Below are positions 8,252 to 17,255 of a stretch of 64,000 bases of DNA, in pieces (position 1 is the stretch's first letter; each line of letters begins with the position of its first letter). Both the position numbers and the translations under genes were made by a program. The notes under the pieces are model-generated. The model was not told the origin of the DNA. It saw only the letters and a list, made by a program, of their open reading frames with translations, and ran no database searches. The stretch is from Polynucleobacter aenigmaticus (lineage in GTDB: Bacteria > Pseudomonadota > Gammaproteobacteria > Burkholderiales > Burkholderiaceae). Where the stretch lies: assembly GCF_002206635.1 (NCBI RefSeq), contig NZ_NGUO01000002.1, positions 1 through 64,000 of the forward strand. The letters run 5' to 3'.

Positions 8252-9922
8252 TTAGTCTTTAGCGTAAATATCTACGTCTTTAGTTTCTTTAACAAACAGC
8301 ACACCGATTACCAATGTCATTGCAGCAATGATGATTGGGTACCAGAGACCGTAGTAAATGTTACCGTTCTGCGCTACCAAGGCGAAGGAGATCGTTGGCA
8401 ACAAGCCACCGAACCAACCGTTACCAATATGGTATGGCAAGGACATAGAGGTGTAGCGAATACGAGTTGGGAACATCTCAACTAACATCGCTGCGATTGG
8501 GCCATAAACCATGGTTACCAAAATCACCAAGTACACCAACAAGAGCAATACAGCTACGTAATTGATTTGTGATGAATCAGCTTTAGCTGGGTAGCCGGCA
8601 GCATTCAAAGACTCACGAATTGCCTTCTTGAACTCAGCATCTTTTGCTTTCGCATCAGCTGGAGCTAAGCCTTTTGCTGAGTAACCAGTGATTTCTGTAT
8701 CACCAATCTTCACAACCGCAACACCGCCAGCAGGACCAGCAACAGTGCTATAGCTAGCAGAGTTGGAAGCCATCACTTGCTTTGCGATATCGCAAGAACT
8801 TGTGAACTTCGCTGTACCAGTTGGGTTGAACTGGAAGGTACATTCGTTTAAGTCAGCAGTAATTGTGGCTGGTGCTGTTGCCATCGCCTTTTCTAACGCT
8901 GGGTTAGCAAAGTGAGTCAAAGCATTGAACACGGAAACTGGTGTATTTGGAATGTAAGTGATGACAGCCAATAACAAGCCACTCATGATGATCACTTTAC
9001 GACCAATCTTGTCTGACCATGCGCCGAATATCACGAAGAATGGTGTGCCGATTACCAATGAAGCGGCAATCAACAAGTTCGCAGTCTTAGCGTCCACCTT
9101 TAACACTTGCGTGAGGTAGAACAAAGCGTAGAACTGACCTGTGTACCAAACCACCGCTTGACCTGCAACCAGACCAAACAATGCCAAGATAACAATCTTC
9201 AAGTTTTTCCATTGACCGAATGACTCTGTCAAAGGTGCTTTAGACAATTTGCCTTCATCTTTCATCTTCTTAAAAGCTGGAGATTCGTTCATTGATAAAC
9301 GGATCCAAACAGAAACAGCTAAAAGACCAATAGAAAGAATGAAAGGAACACGCCAGCCCCAAACATCAAAGTCTGCGCCAGTGAATTCACGTGTGAACAA
9401 AATCACGAGCAAGGACAAGAACAAGCCAAGAGTAGCTGTTGTCTGAATCCAAGCTGTGTAAGCACCACGACGACCGTGAGGAGCATGCTCAGCAACGTAA
9501 GTTGCAGCACCGCCGTATTCACCACCCAAAGCCAAACCTTGAAGCATGCGCAATGCGATCAAGATCACAGGAGCAGCAACACCGATAGTGGCGTAGTTAG
9601 GCAGAATACCCACGATGAATGTGGCGCCGCCCATCAACAGGATCGTCACCAAGAAGGTGTATTTACGACCAATCAAATCACCTAAGCGACCAAATACCAA
9701 GGCGCCGAAAGGGCGAACGATAAAACCGGCAGCAAACGCTAGCAAAGCGAAAATGAAGGCTGAGCCTGCATCTAGGCCTGAGAAGAATTGCTTGGCGATA
9801 ACAGCAGCCAATGAACCGTAAAGATAAAAGTCGTACCACTCAAAAACCGTACCTAAAGAGGAAGCAAAAATAACTTTGCGCTCTTCAGCGGTCATTGGGG
9901 CTGCTTTAGTTGATGTTGACAT
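8252..9922 (-). CDS. MFS transporter, metabolite:H+ symporter (MHS) type, with a large periplasmic insert
   Basis: A 556-residue major facilitator of the MHS branch (relatives of ProP, KgtP and ShiA), which imports small organic acids or compatible solutes with protons. The N-terminal GTVFEWYDFYLYG and the loop-2 motif GRLGDLIGRK (78-87) are diagnostic, and GAWSDKIGRK (300-309) is the second-half equivalent. Usual length is about 430-450. The excess is a 125-residue hydrophilic insert (about 327-453) after the ninth membrane segment, predicted periplasmic, with two cysteines (C361, C377). Substrate unknown. It is divergent from the TRAP operon across a 306-base spacer. Confidence 0.9.
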   Translation of the reverse strand: MSTSTKAAPMTAEERKVIFASSLGTVFEWYDFYLYGSLAAVIAKQFFSGLDAGSAFIFALLAFAAGFIVRPFGALVFGRLGDLIGRKYTFLVTILLMGGATFIVGILPNYATIGVAAPVILIALRMLQGLALGGEYGGAATYVAEHAPHGRRGAYTAWIQTTATLGLFLSLLVILFTREFTGADFDVWGWRVPFILSIGLLAVSVWIRLSMNESPAFKKMKDEGKLSKAPLTESFGQWKNLKIVILALFGLVAGQAVVWYTGQFYALFYLTQVLKVDAKTANLLIAASLVIGTPFFVIFGAWSDKIGRKVIIMSGLLLAVITYIPNTPVSVFNALTHFANPALEKAMATAPATITADLNECTFQFNPTGTAKFTSSCDIAKQVMASNSASYSTVAGPAGGVAVVKIGDTEITGYSAKGLAPADAKAKDAEFKKAIRESLNAAGYPAKADSSQINYVAVLLLLVYLVILVTMVYGPIAAMLVEMFPTRIRYTSMSLPYHIGNGWFGGLLPTISFALVAQNGNIYYGLWYPIIIAAMTLVIGVLFVKETKDVDIYAKD

Positions 9923-10228
9923 CAGTAGCTCCTAACTATTTTTAATGAAATAAAAAACAACGTGTCGATTATGTCTTGAAAAAATCTAAAGAAATCCACT
10001 ACTTAGGGTAATTCCCCATCAAATTGGGTCGGGGTTTTCCCCATAAATGTGGAATTGTTGCAACGCATTTGATGCATTCTCATAAAACGCACTTGCACCA
10101 AGATGTTGCTAGCAGCCCAATTTAGGTGCAAATCTAATTTAGCACTTATTTGTATCCCGATTTAATTGCATTTGTAGTCCGCATTCGGCAGTGCACTAAA
10201 AAAATAATTAATTTAAGGAGCAAGACAA
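9923..10228. promoter_or_regulatory. Divergent regulatory region between the MHS transporter and the TRAP operon
   Basis: This 306-base gene-free stretch holds promoters for both flanking transport units. An inverted repeat TTGCACC (10093-10099) and GGTGCAA (10125-10131) has half-site centres 32 bases apart, about three helical turns, and AGTGCACT occurs at about 10191-10198. AAGGAG at 10215-10220 is the ribosome-binding site of the TRAP binding protein. I could not assign confident -35/-10 or -24/-12 elements. No coding sequence is credible here. Confidence 0.55.
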
Positions 10229-11314
10229 ATGAAAAGACGTGACTTTTTAAGTAAAACTGCATTAGGTGCCGCTGCCGGTGTATTGGCAGCTCCAGCCATA
10301 GCTCAATCCATGCCTGAAGTGAAGTGGCGCTGTGCCTCTAGCTTCCCTAAAAGCTTGGACACAATTTACGGTGGTGGCGAATACATTTCTAAGCGAGTGG
10401 CAGCCCTGACCGATGGCAAGTTTCAGATTCGTATTTTTGGTGCCGGTGAGATTGTTCCAGCATTTGGCACTGTAGACGCTGTGCAACAAGGCACCGTCGA
10501 GTGCACCCATACCGCCGGCTATTACTTCGTTGGAAAAAATAAGACTTTTGCTTTTGATACAACAGTACCTTTTGGCATGAATCAACGTCAACAGAATGCT
10601 TGGATGTATTGGGGTGGGGGTTTAAAACTCCAGCGTGAATTTTTGCGTGACTACAGCATTGTTTCTTTCCCGGCAGGTAATACTGGAACTCAAATGGGTG
10701 GCTGGTTTAAAAAACCCGTCAAGACTGTTGCCGACCTCAAGGGATTAAAAATGCGTATTGCCGGCTTGGGTGGCGAAGTGATGTCACGCCTTGGCGCAAT
10801 TCCACAGCAAATTGCTGGTGGCGATATTTACCCAGCTCTTGAGAAGGGTGTTATCGACGCAGCTGAGTGGGTTGGGCCATATGACGATGAAAAGTTAGGC
10901 TTCTACAAGATTGCTCCTTACTACTACTACCCAGGATGGTGGGAAGCGTGCTCCATGTATTCCATGTACGTCAACATTAAGGAATGGGAAAAGTTACCCA
11001 AGCAGTATCAAGAGGCTTTTACTTCCGCTTGCGCTGAATGCAATATCGACATGATGGCCGAGTATGACTACAAAAACCCAATCGCCTTACAGAGCTTGAT
11101 TAAGAACGGCGTGAAACTTCAGTCTTACTCAACAGAAATCATGAAAGCAGCATCGAATGCGGCCTTTGAGATGTATGAAGAAGAGGCTGCCAAGAATCCG
11201 TCCTTCAAGAAGATATATGAGCCATGGAAGAAATTCCGCAACGACCAAATGCTTTGGAACAAAGTTGCAGAACAGACGCTCATGAGCTTTATGTTGACGA
11301 ACCCAGTCAAATAA
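10229..11314 (+). CDS. TRAP transporter substrate-binding protein, DctP family (TakP-like)
   Basis: Periplasmic solute-binding component of a tripartite ATP-independent transporter. The 361-residue protein starts with a twin-arginine signal (MKRRDFLSK, then a hydrophobic stretch ending APAIAQS), implying folded export. Conserved features of the TakP type, which bind 2-oxo acids, include MGGWFKKPVKTVADLKGLKMR, the RIAGLGGEVMSRLGA segment and ALEKGVIDAAEWVGPYDD with the substrate-proximal E/W residues. The ligand is probably a small 2-oxo or hydroxy carboxylate (inference). It is followed by the small and large membrane subunits. AAGGAG precedes the ATG by eight bases. Confidence 0.92.
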   Translation: MKRRDFLSKTALGAAAGVLAAPAIAQSMPEVKWRCASSFPKSLDTIYGGGEYISKRVAALTDGKFQIRIFGAGEIVPAFGTVDAVQQGTVECTHTAGYYFVGKNKTFAFDTTVPFGMNQRQQNAWMYWGGGLKLQREFLRDYSIVSFPAGNTGTQMGGWFKKPVKTVADLKGLKMRIAGLGGEVMSRLGAIPQQIAGGDIYPALEKGVIDAAEWVGPYDDEKLGFYKIAPYYYYPGWWEACSMYSMYVNIKEWEKLPKQYQEAFTSACAECNIDMMAEYDYKNPIALQSLIKNGVKLQSYSTEIMKAASNAAFEMYEEEAAKNPSFKKIYEPWKKFRNDQMLWNKVAEQTLMSFMLTNPVK

Positions 11315-11334
11315 GAACCTACCGATAAGTTGAT

Positions 11335-11877
11335 ATGCCAAAACAATTATTAGTTTTTTCAAGTTTCGTTGATCGCCTAAATGACCGTTTTGGTGTACTA
11401 GCGAGCTGGTTGGTGTTACTTGCCGTACTGGTCAGCACTGCAAATGCGTTGATCCGGTATAGCTTTAACTTCAGTTCCAATGGCTGGTTAGAAGCGCAGT
11501 GGTATTTATTTGCCGGGATGGTGATGTTCGGTGCTGCCACTACGTTTCGCCTTAATGAACATGTTCGGGTGGATGTGCTTTATGCGATGTACCCGAACAA
11601 AGTTCGCCTCTGGCTGGATTTCTGCGGAGGCATTGTTTTCTTCCTACCGGTGACTATCGTCATTGGGTATTACTCCTGGGAATTTTTTATTACCTCAGTG
11701 ATTCAGAACGAAACCTCAAGTAATCCCGGTGGACTCATTCGATGGCCAGTTCGCGGCGCCATTACCCTCGGCTTTTTCTTGCTGACCCTTCAGGGTCTGT
11801 CTGAAATCATCAAACGATACGCAGCCATCATTGGCGTGATCAAAATCGATCCTAAGTACGAAAGACCTTTGCAATGA
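11335..11877 (+). CDS. dctQ: TRAP transporter small permease subunit (DctQ)
   Basis: A 180-residue membrane protein with four hydrophobic segments and the DctQ pattern: NALIRYSFNFSSNGWLEAQWYLFAG (broken here as NALIRYSFNF and LEAQWYLF), LNEHVRVDVLY near residues 79-89, and a late GLSEIIKR. It pairs with DctM to form the TRAP membrane complex driven by a sodium or proton gradient. It starts 20 bases after the binding protein and overlaps dctM by four bases (ATGA), so translational coupling is likely. Confidence 0.92.
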   Translation: MPKQLLVFSSFVDRLNDRFGVLASWLVLLAVLVSTANALIRYSFNFSSNGWLEAQWYLFAGMVMFGAATTFRLNEHVRVDVLYAMYPNKVRLWLDFCGGIVFFLPVTIVIGYYSWEFFITSVIQNETSSNPGGLIRWPVRGAITLGFFLLTLQGLSEIIKRYAAIIGVIKIDPKYERPLQ

Positions 11878-13319
11878 TTAGTCATGATCTGATGGCCCCC
11901 ATTATGTTTGGGGGTCTGATTCTATTTTTGTTAATTGGATATCCTGCAGCCTTTTCTCTTGGCGCTGTTGGCTTATTCTTTTCCTTTATCGGCATCGAGA
12001 TGGGCATGTTCCAACCCACCTTTTTGCAAGCCCTTCCAGATAGAGTCTTTGGCATTCTTTCCAATGACCTTTTGCTCTCCATCCCCTTCTTTACGTTCAT
12101 GGGAGCTATTCTTGAAAAGTGCGGCTTAGCAGAAGACATGCTTGAGGGATTGGGGCAGTTATTCGGTCCAGTCCGGGGCGGCCTTGCCTATGCCGTCATT
12201 ATTGTGGGCGCCATACTGGGAGCAATCACAGGTACGGTCGCAGCTTCAGTCATTGCAATGGGCCTTATCTCCCTGCCAATTATGTTGCGCTATGGATATA
12301 ACCCACGCGTTGCAACTGGCGTTATTGCAGCGTCAGGGACTATTACTCAGCTGATTCCACCATCACTCGTCTTAATTGTGCTGGCTGATCAACTGGGCAA
12401 GTCAGTTGGAGATATGTATGCCGGTGCTATTGGACCATCCATTATTCAAATAGTGCTGTTTTGTTTGTTTATTTTCTTTCTCTCAATTTTTAGACCACAA
12501 GATGTGCCAGCTCTTCCACCAGAGGCTCGCCCTAAAATTGACTGGAAATTACTCAAGAAAATTCTGTGGGGCATTGTTCCCTCGATTGCCCTGATCTTCT
12601 TAGTGCTTGGCACTATCTTGATGGGTCTTGCTACACCAACTGAAGGTGGTGCGATGGGCTCTGTTGGCGCCTTGGTTCTGGCAGCAATGAACAATCGTCT
12701 TAAAAAGCCTTTAGTCTGGGAGGCAATGACTTCTACCATGCGCATCAATGCCATGGTGATCTTTATCCTGATTGGTTCCACTGTATTCGGTCTGGCGTTT
12801 AGAGGTGTGGATGGCGATCTCTGGATCGAAAATCTACTCTCTGGGCTCCCAGGTGGGCAAGTTGGATTCTTAATCGCAGTGAACTTGTTTGTTTTCTTCT
12901 TAGCTTTTTTCTTGGATTACTTTGAGATTGCCTTCATCATTATTCCGCTGTTAGCACCTGTTGCTGAAAAGTTGGGTATTGATCTTATTTGGTTTGGCGT
13001 TTTGCTGGGTGCAAACATGCAAACCTCATTCATGCATCCACCATTCGGATTTGCCTTGTTTTATCTTCGGGGTGTGGCACCGAAATCTGTCAAGAGCTCC
13101 GACATTTACTATGGGGCCCTTCCCTGGGTTGGCTTGCAACTAATCTTAGTTGCCATCATCATCTTTATCCCAGAAACTGTGACTTATTTTGTTGATAAAC
13201 CTACAGCCGTCTTTGATGCCAGCGGGCCCTCTGTTGATCCATTGGCCGGTGTAGAGCAAAATGAGATTACGGTAGACTCCAGCTCTGACATTGAACGTCA
13301 GTTACGAGAGAATAAATAA
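11874..13319 (+). CDS. dctM: TRAP transporter large permease subunit (DctM)
   Basis: A 481-residue polytopic membrane protein of the DctM family, the transport-competent subunit of the TRAP system. About twelve hydrophobic segments, the SIPFFTFMGAILEKCGLAEDM motif, GAILGAITGTVAASV and SGTITQLIPPSLVLI are typical. Length exceeds the usual 425-440 by a hydrophilic cytoplasmic tail (about 440-481) ending in a charged stretch. It overlaps dctQ by ATGA. The gamma-glutamyltransferase-like gene follows after 38 bases on the same strand. Confidence 0.95.
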   Translation: MISHDLMAPIMFGGLILFLLIGYPAAFSLGAVGLFFSFIGIEMGMFQPTFLQALPDRVFGILSNDLLLSIPFFTFMGAILEKCGLAEDMLEGLGQLFGPVRGGLAYAVIIVGAILGAITGTVAASVIAMGLISLPIMLRYGYNPRVATGVIAASGTITQLIPPSLVLIVLADQLGKSVGDMYAGAIGPSIIQIVLFCLFIFFLSIFRPQDVPALPPEARPKIDWKLLKKILWGIVPSIALIFLVLGTILMGLATPTEGGAMGSVGALVLAAMNNRLKKPLVWEAMTSTMRINAMVIFILIGSTVFGLAFRGVDGDLWIENLLSGLPGGQVGFLIAVNLFVFFLAFFLDYFEIAFIIIPLLAPVAEKLGIDLIWFGVLLGANMQTSFMHPPFGFALFYLRGVAPKSVKSSDIYYGALPWVGLQLILVAIIIFIPETVTYFVDKPTAVFDASGPSVDPLAGVEQNEITVDSSSDIERQLRENK

Positions 13320-13357
13320 CAATAAATATTGAGACAGCAGTCAAAGGGGTTTTAGTA

Positions 13358-14956
13358 ATGCAACAAAAATGGGGTATTCGAGGGATGGCGGTAGCGCCAC
13401 ACTCACTAGCGTCAGAATCAGCCTTAGCAGTACTGCGCGAAGGTGGCAATGCATTAGAAGCGATGGTAGCTGCTGCGGCCACCATCGCTGTCGTGTACCC
13501 CCACATGAACTCGATTGGCGGCGACTCTTTCTGGGTGGTGCACTCCCCAGGTAAAGCCATGGGTGGCATTGATGCCTGCGGTGCAGCTGCTGGCTTAGCG
13601 ACTAAAAATTGGTATGCCGAGCGAGGAATTACCAAGGCCATTCCTTTTAGGGGCGCAGTGGCAGCGAATACCGTTGCAGGCACTATCTCTGGATGGGGTG
13701 CAGCACAGCAACTCTCAAAACAAGGTTTAGGTGGCACACTTCCCCTATCCCGCTTGCTGGCGGATGCCATTCATTATGCAGAGGAAGGCGTTCCCGTTAC
13801 CAATAGTCAATCAAGCCTGACTACCAAAAAACGCTCAGAACTCATTAACATTCCTGGATTTGCTGAAACATTCCTTGTGGATGGCAAAGCGCCATTAACA
13901 GGCAGCATCTTTAAGCAAGAGCGTCTCGCCAAGACCTTGCGCCAAATTTCGCGGAATGGGACGGAGGATTACTATCGCGGTGATTTGGCTGACCTGCTAG
14001 CCAAAGAGCTCACAGAGATTGGTAGCCCCCTCCGACTTGGAGACCTGCATCGCCACCAAGCCAAACTCATTGATCCGCTTGAACTAAAGCATAGCCTAGG
14101 CAATGTGTACAACATGACGCCGCCAACCCAAGGCGTTGTGTCCTTGATGATTATTGGAATATTGGATCAACTTAATCTCAAGCGCTTCAAAGTCGACAGT
14201 GCGGAATATGTCCACCACTGTGTTGAAGCTACCAAGCAAGCCTTTAAAGTGCGCGATCAATTTGTGACTGACCCGGCGTACATGACAAGAAATGCGCAGT
14301 CATTCTTATCCCCCGCGTTTCTAAAAAAACTCGCCAAGAATATTGATCCTGAGAAGGCTTTGCCTTGGGGTCAAGGCAAAGGGCCGGCAGATACCATCTG
14401 GATGGGCGTCATTGACGGTAACGGTAATTGTGTTTCATTCATTCAAAGCATTTATCACGAGTTTGGCGCCGGAATTGTTCTTCCTAAATCAGGCGTGAAC
14501 TGGCAAAACCGTGGCTGCAGCTTCTCACTGGATACAAAGACACTCAATCACCTTGAGCCTTACCGAAAGCCATTTCATACATTAAACCCAGCAATGGCTT
14601 TATTTAAAGATGGTCGATCCATGGTGTACGGCACGATGGGTGGCGATGGACAGCCACAAACGCAATGCGCCGTCTTTACTCGCACAGCAACTTACGGGCT
14701 TGACCCGCAAGATGCCATTAGTCGTCCGCGTTGGCTCCTAGGTAGAACCTGGGGTCAAACCAGCGACAGCCTAAAGCTAGAATCGCGTTTTAGCCCATGG
14801 GTTGCCAAAGAACTCCATGCTTTAGGACATGAGATTGAAATGCTAGATGCCTTTGATGAAACCGTCGGTCATGCAGGCTGCATTATTCGCGATCCATCTG
14901 GCACGCTTCGCGGTGGCTGGGACCCTCGTAGCGATGGTGCTGTTAGCGCGTTTTAG
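13358..14956 (+). CDS. Gamma-glutamyltransferase-family Ntn hydrolase, leaderless
   Basis: A 532-residue member of the GGT family, whose members self-cleave before a threonine that becomes the nucleophile. The N-terminal part (EGGNALEAMVAAAATIAVVYPHMNSIGGD) is typical, and the nucleophile is T346 in PADTIWMGVID. Canonical GGT has T-T/S-H there; this protein has T-I-W, closer to GGT-like acylases or oxamate amidohydrolase (HpxW)-type members. There is no signal peptide, so it should be cytoplasmic, unlike glutathione-degrading GGT. It follows the TRAP genes by 38 bases, suggesting it acts on the imported compound (inference). AAAGGGG precedes the ATG. Its end overlaps the convergent TRIC gene by 14 bases. 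Confidence 0.88.
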   Translation: MQQKWGIRGMAVAPHSLASESALAVLREGGNALEAMVAAAATIAVVYPHMNSIGGDSFWVVHSPGKAMGGIDACGAAAGLATKNWYAERGITKAIPFRGAVAANTVAGTISGWGAAQQLSKQGLGGTLPLSRLLADAIHYAEEGVPVTNSQSSLTTKKRSELINIPGFAETFLVDGKAPLTGSIFKQERLAKTLRQISRNGTEDYYRGDLADLLAKELTEIGSPLRLGDLHRHQAKLIDPLELKHSLGNVYNMTPPTQGVVSLMIIGILDQLNLKRFKVDSAEYVHHCVEATKQAFKVRDQFVTDPAYMTRNAQSFLSPAFLKKLAKNIDPEKALPWGQGKGPADTIWMGVIDGNGNCVSFIQSIYHEFGAGIVLPKSGVNWQNRGCSFSLDTKTLNHLEPYRKPFHTLNPAMALFKDGRSMVYGTMGGDGQPQTQCAVFTRTATYGLDPQDAISRPRWLLGRTWGQTSDSLKLESRFSPWVAKELHALGHEIEMLDAFDETVGHAGCIIRDPSGTLRGGWDPRSDGAVSAF

Positions 14957-15572
14957 TAATAAACAATTTGGGTACGCGCAGATCCCAGTAAATGGCGGCT
15001 GCGCGTAAGCCAAAAATAGCGAGCATGCAAAGTACTGATCCCTCTAGCGTTAAGGCGGGAAAGAAATTTAAAATCAGAACATAGACGCAGCAACCTAAAG
15101 TTACTGGGATTGCATAAAGCTCATGGGACATGAGCAATGTTTTTCTACCGGCCAAAATATCGCGCAGCAAACCACCGCCAATCGCCGTCACCACCCCCAA
15201 AATCACCGGGGCTACTGGTAATCCAAACCCCAAGTTCCACGCCTTATCGGCTCCCTGAATACCAAACAAGGCGGCGCCAAGACCGTCTATATATAGCATC
15301 CAGCGATAAATCTGCGGTTGTGTAAAAAAAGACTCAGCTACGAAAGTAACTATGCAGGCGCCCAATGCCACCCAAATATAAATTTGGGCAATCGACCAAA
15401 AGGCAGGCACGTCTAAAATAATGTCGCGTACAGTTCCACCACCAATGGCGGTAATCACACCTAGAACCAGAACACCAAAAAGATCGACGCCGCGATCGGC
15501 TATGGCAAGAACGCCCGTGACAGCAAATGCGATGGTGGCAACGATGCCAATCCAGAAATTAATTTGATCCAT
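14943..15572 (-). CDS. Trimeric intracellular cation (TRIC) channel family protein (UPF0126)
   Basis: A 209-residue membrane protein with seven predicted hydrophobic helices. Two repeated signatures, VITAIGGGTVRDIILD (about residues 39-54) and VVTAIGGGLLRDILAG (about 126-141), mark the internal duplication of the prokaryotic TRIC/UPF0126 family, whose members form trimeric K+-permeable channels. The physiological role in bacteria is not settled. Its 3' end overlaps the convergent GGT-like gene by 14 bases, with no room for a terminator between them. Confidence 0.92.
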   Translation of the reverse strand: MDQINFWIGIVATIAFAVTGVLAIADRGVDLFGVLVLGVITAIGGGTVRDIILDVPAFWSIAQIYIWVALGACIVTFVAESFFTQPQIYRWMLYIDGLGAALFGIQGADKAWNLGFGLPVAPVILGVVTAIGGGLLRDILAGRKTLLMSHELYAIPVTLGCCVYVLILNFFPALTLEGSVLCMLAIFGLRAAAIYWDLRVPKLFITKTR

Positions 15573-15654
15573 AGCCCTGAGTCTAAATCACTGGAAGCAG
15601 ACGATCAATTAAGCCCTGAATATACTGAGGGTTATGCTCTCCAAGGAATCTTTC

Positions 15655-16335
15655 ATGAAAACTCAGCTTTATAGTTTTTGGCGTAGTTCAGCAGCGTTCC
15701 GGGTGCGCATTGCCCTGAATTTAAAAGGCCTGGAATACGAAGTGATCCCAGTTCATCTTGTTAGGCAGGGTGGCGAACAGACTTCCCCTGAATACGCCAA
15801 TAAAAATCCCAATCGCTTGGTGCCCCTCTACACCGATGGCAATTACACCATTCATCAATCACTTGCCATTATTGAATACCTAGAGGAGACTCAACCCTCC
15901 CCACCCTTATTACCTCGGCTCCCTATCGATCGAGCATGGGTGCGTGCAATAGCGATGGATATAGCTATTGAGATTCATCCCTTGAGTAATTTGCGAGTCT
16001 TGCGATACCTCATTAAAAAGTTAGGTATCAGCATGGAGGCGAAAGACGTCTGGTATCAACACTGGATGGCATTGGGACTTGAGAGCCTTGAGAAACAATT
16101 AAGCTCTGATTCAAGAGTGGGTCGCTTTGCTTGCGGTGCTCAGCCTGGCTTGATCGATATCTGCTTGGTGCCACAGCTATTTAATGCACTCAGTGCAAAG
16201 ATGGATATGAAAGCCTATCCCACCCTCATGCGAATCTTTGCTGAGTGCATGACACTACCAGCCTTTATTGATGCCTCTTGGGAAAAACAAATCGATGCAG
16301 AAGGATCAAATCCCTTTATTCCACCAAAGGAATAA
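15655..16335 (+). CDS. maiA: Maleylacetoacetate isomerase / zeta-class glutathione S-transferase
   Basis: A 226-residue zeta-class GST; the family isomerises maleylacetoacetate or maleylpyruvate with glutathione as cofactor in tyrosine or gentisate breakdown. The signature SSAAFRVRIALNLKG follows MKTQLYSFWR, and HQSLAIIEYLEE forms the glutathione site; the all-helical C domain follows. I use the ATG at 15655 because AAGGAA lies eight bases upstream and the family starts there; an in-frame ATG seven codons earlier is less likely. No homogentisate pathway genes are adjacent, though a FAH-family gene lies 9 kb away. Its 3' end overlaps the convergent AEC transporter gene by 30 bases. Confidence 0.9.
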   Translation: MKTQLYSFWRSSAAFRVRIALNLKGLEYEVIPVHLVRQGGEQTSPEYANKNPNRLVPLYTDGNYTIHQSLAIIEYLEETQPSPPLLPRLPIDRAWVRAIAMDIAIEIHPLSNLRVLRYLIKKLGISMEAKDVWYQHWMALGLESLEKQLSSDSRVGRFACGAQPGLIDICLVPQLFNALSAKMDMKAYPTLMRIFAECMTLPAFIDASWEKQIDAEGSNPFIPPKE

Positions 16336-17235
16336 GGAAAGGGTTAGCAAAGATCCAATAGTCGTTAATAGCACTACTCGAGAAATCATTCTGCCATCCC
16401 TCTGGTAATACTGGGCGAGCATAAATGGGCCCGTACCAGTAGGGAGGGCAGCTAATATCACAACCGCACTCACCGACAATTCCGGTAAATTTAAGATCGG
16501 TCCAGCAATGAACCATGCAAGCACCGGTTGAATAATGAGTTTTGCAATACTAATTCCCCATGCTTGCTGCGACGCAAACCTTTCTTTTTGCATTAAAAAT
16601 AGTCCGATAGAAACTAGCGCGCAAGGTGTTGCAGCCGCAGCCAGAAAGGCGATGACTTGCGCCAATGGATCATACAAAACCAAATCTGTAGAAGCCCACA
16701 GCAAACCAGCCACGGGAGCAATCAACAATGGATTCGTGCACAGTGATTTGATGACACTCCAAAAAATTTCATGGGATTTTTTGTGCGACAAAATGCCAAT
16801 CTCAATCAGCACCGTAGCCAGTGCAAACATGACAAAAACAATAAAAGTAGAAATGATTGCTGGGGCCAACCCATCTTGGCCAAGAGCCAACACACACAGT
16901 GGGATGCCCATATACCCAGTATTGGAGTAGGACGCACTCAACCCAGAAAAGCTCGCTGCCGCTAAATCTCGATTGCGAACCCAGCTAAGTACCAGGACAA
17001 GAATAAATACTGCCAAGCAACTCAGAAAAAAGGCGGCAATAAAACCTGGCTGCCACAGCGTTTGCCAACTACTGCTCGATGCGAAATGAAATAACTGTGC
17101 AGGTAGCGCAAGCCAGACGACAAAGCGATTTAACTCTGTAGATGCACTTTCTCCTAACTTACCTGTTCTGCCGCAAACGTATCCAATCAGAATGAGGGCA
17201 AATACTGGAAAGACGACATTAAAGACGTAGAACAA
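16306..17235 (-). CDS. AEC (auxin efflux carrier) family transporter
   Basis: A 309-residue inner-membrane protein with about ten hydrophobic segments in the 5+5 arrangement of the AEC family (bacterial relatives carry malate, malonate and similar acids). Family features include the N-terminal VFPVFALILIGYVCGR, LSASYSNTGYMGIPLC with the conserved N-x-G-x-x-G-x-P, and AALPTGTGPFMLAQYY near the end. It lies 20 bases after the gamma-carbonic anhydrase gene on the same strand and is probably cotranscribed. Substrate unknown. Confidence 0.9.
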   Translation of the reverse strand: MFYVFNVVFPVFALILIGYVCGRTGKLGESASTELNRFVVWLALPAQLFHFASSSSWQTLWQPGFIAAFFLSCLAVFILVLVLSWVRNRDLAAASFSGLSASYSNTGYMGIPLCVLALGQDGLAPAIISTFIVFVMFALATVLIEIGILSHKKSHEIFWSVIKSLCTNPLLIAPVAGLLWASTDLVLYDPLAQVIAFLAAAATPCALVSIGLFLMQKERFASQQAWGISIAKLIIQPVLAWFIAGPILNLPELSVSAVVILAALPTGTGPFMLAQYYQRDGRMISRVVLLTTIGSLLTLSLFLWWNKGI

Positions 17236-17255
17236 TTTAGGTGTGCTTTATTAAA

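Noticed and set aside
13267-13770. 167-residue open frame antisense to the start of the GGT-like gene
   Set aside because: It lies wholly opposite well-conserved coding sequence of the GGT-like protein and dctM, has low-complexity Pro/Ala/Ser composition typical of a shadow frame, and shows no family motif.
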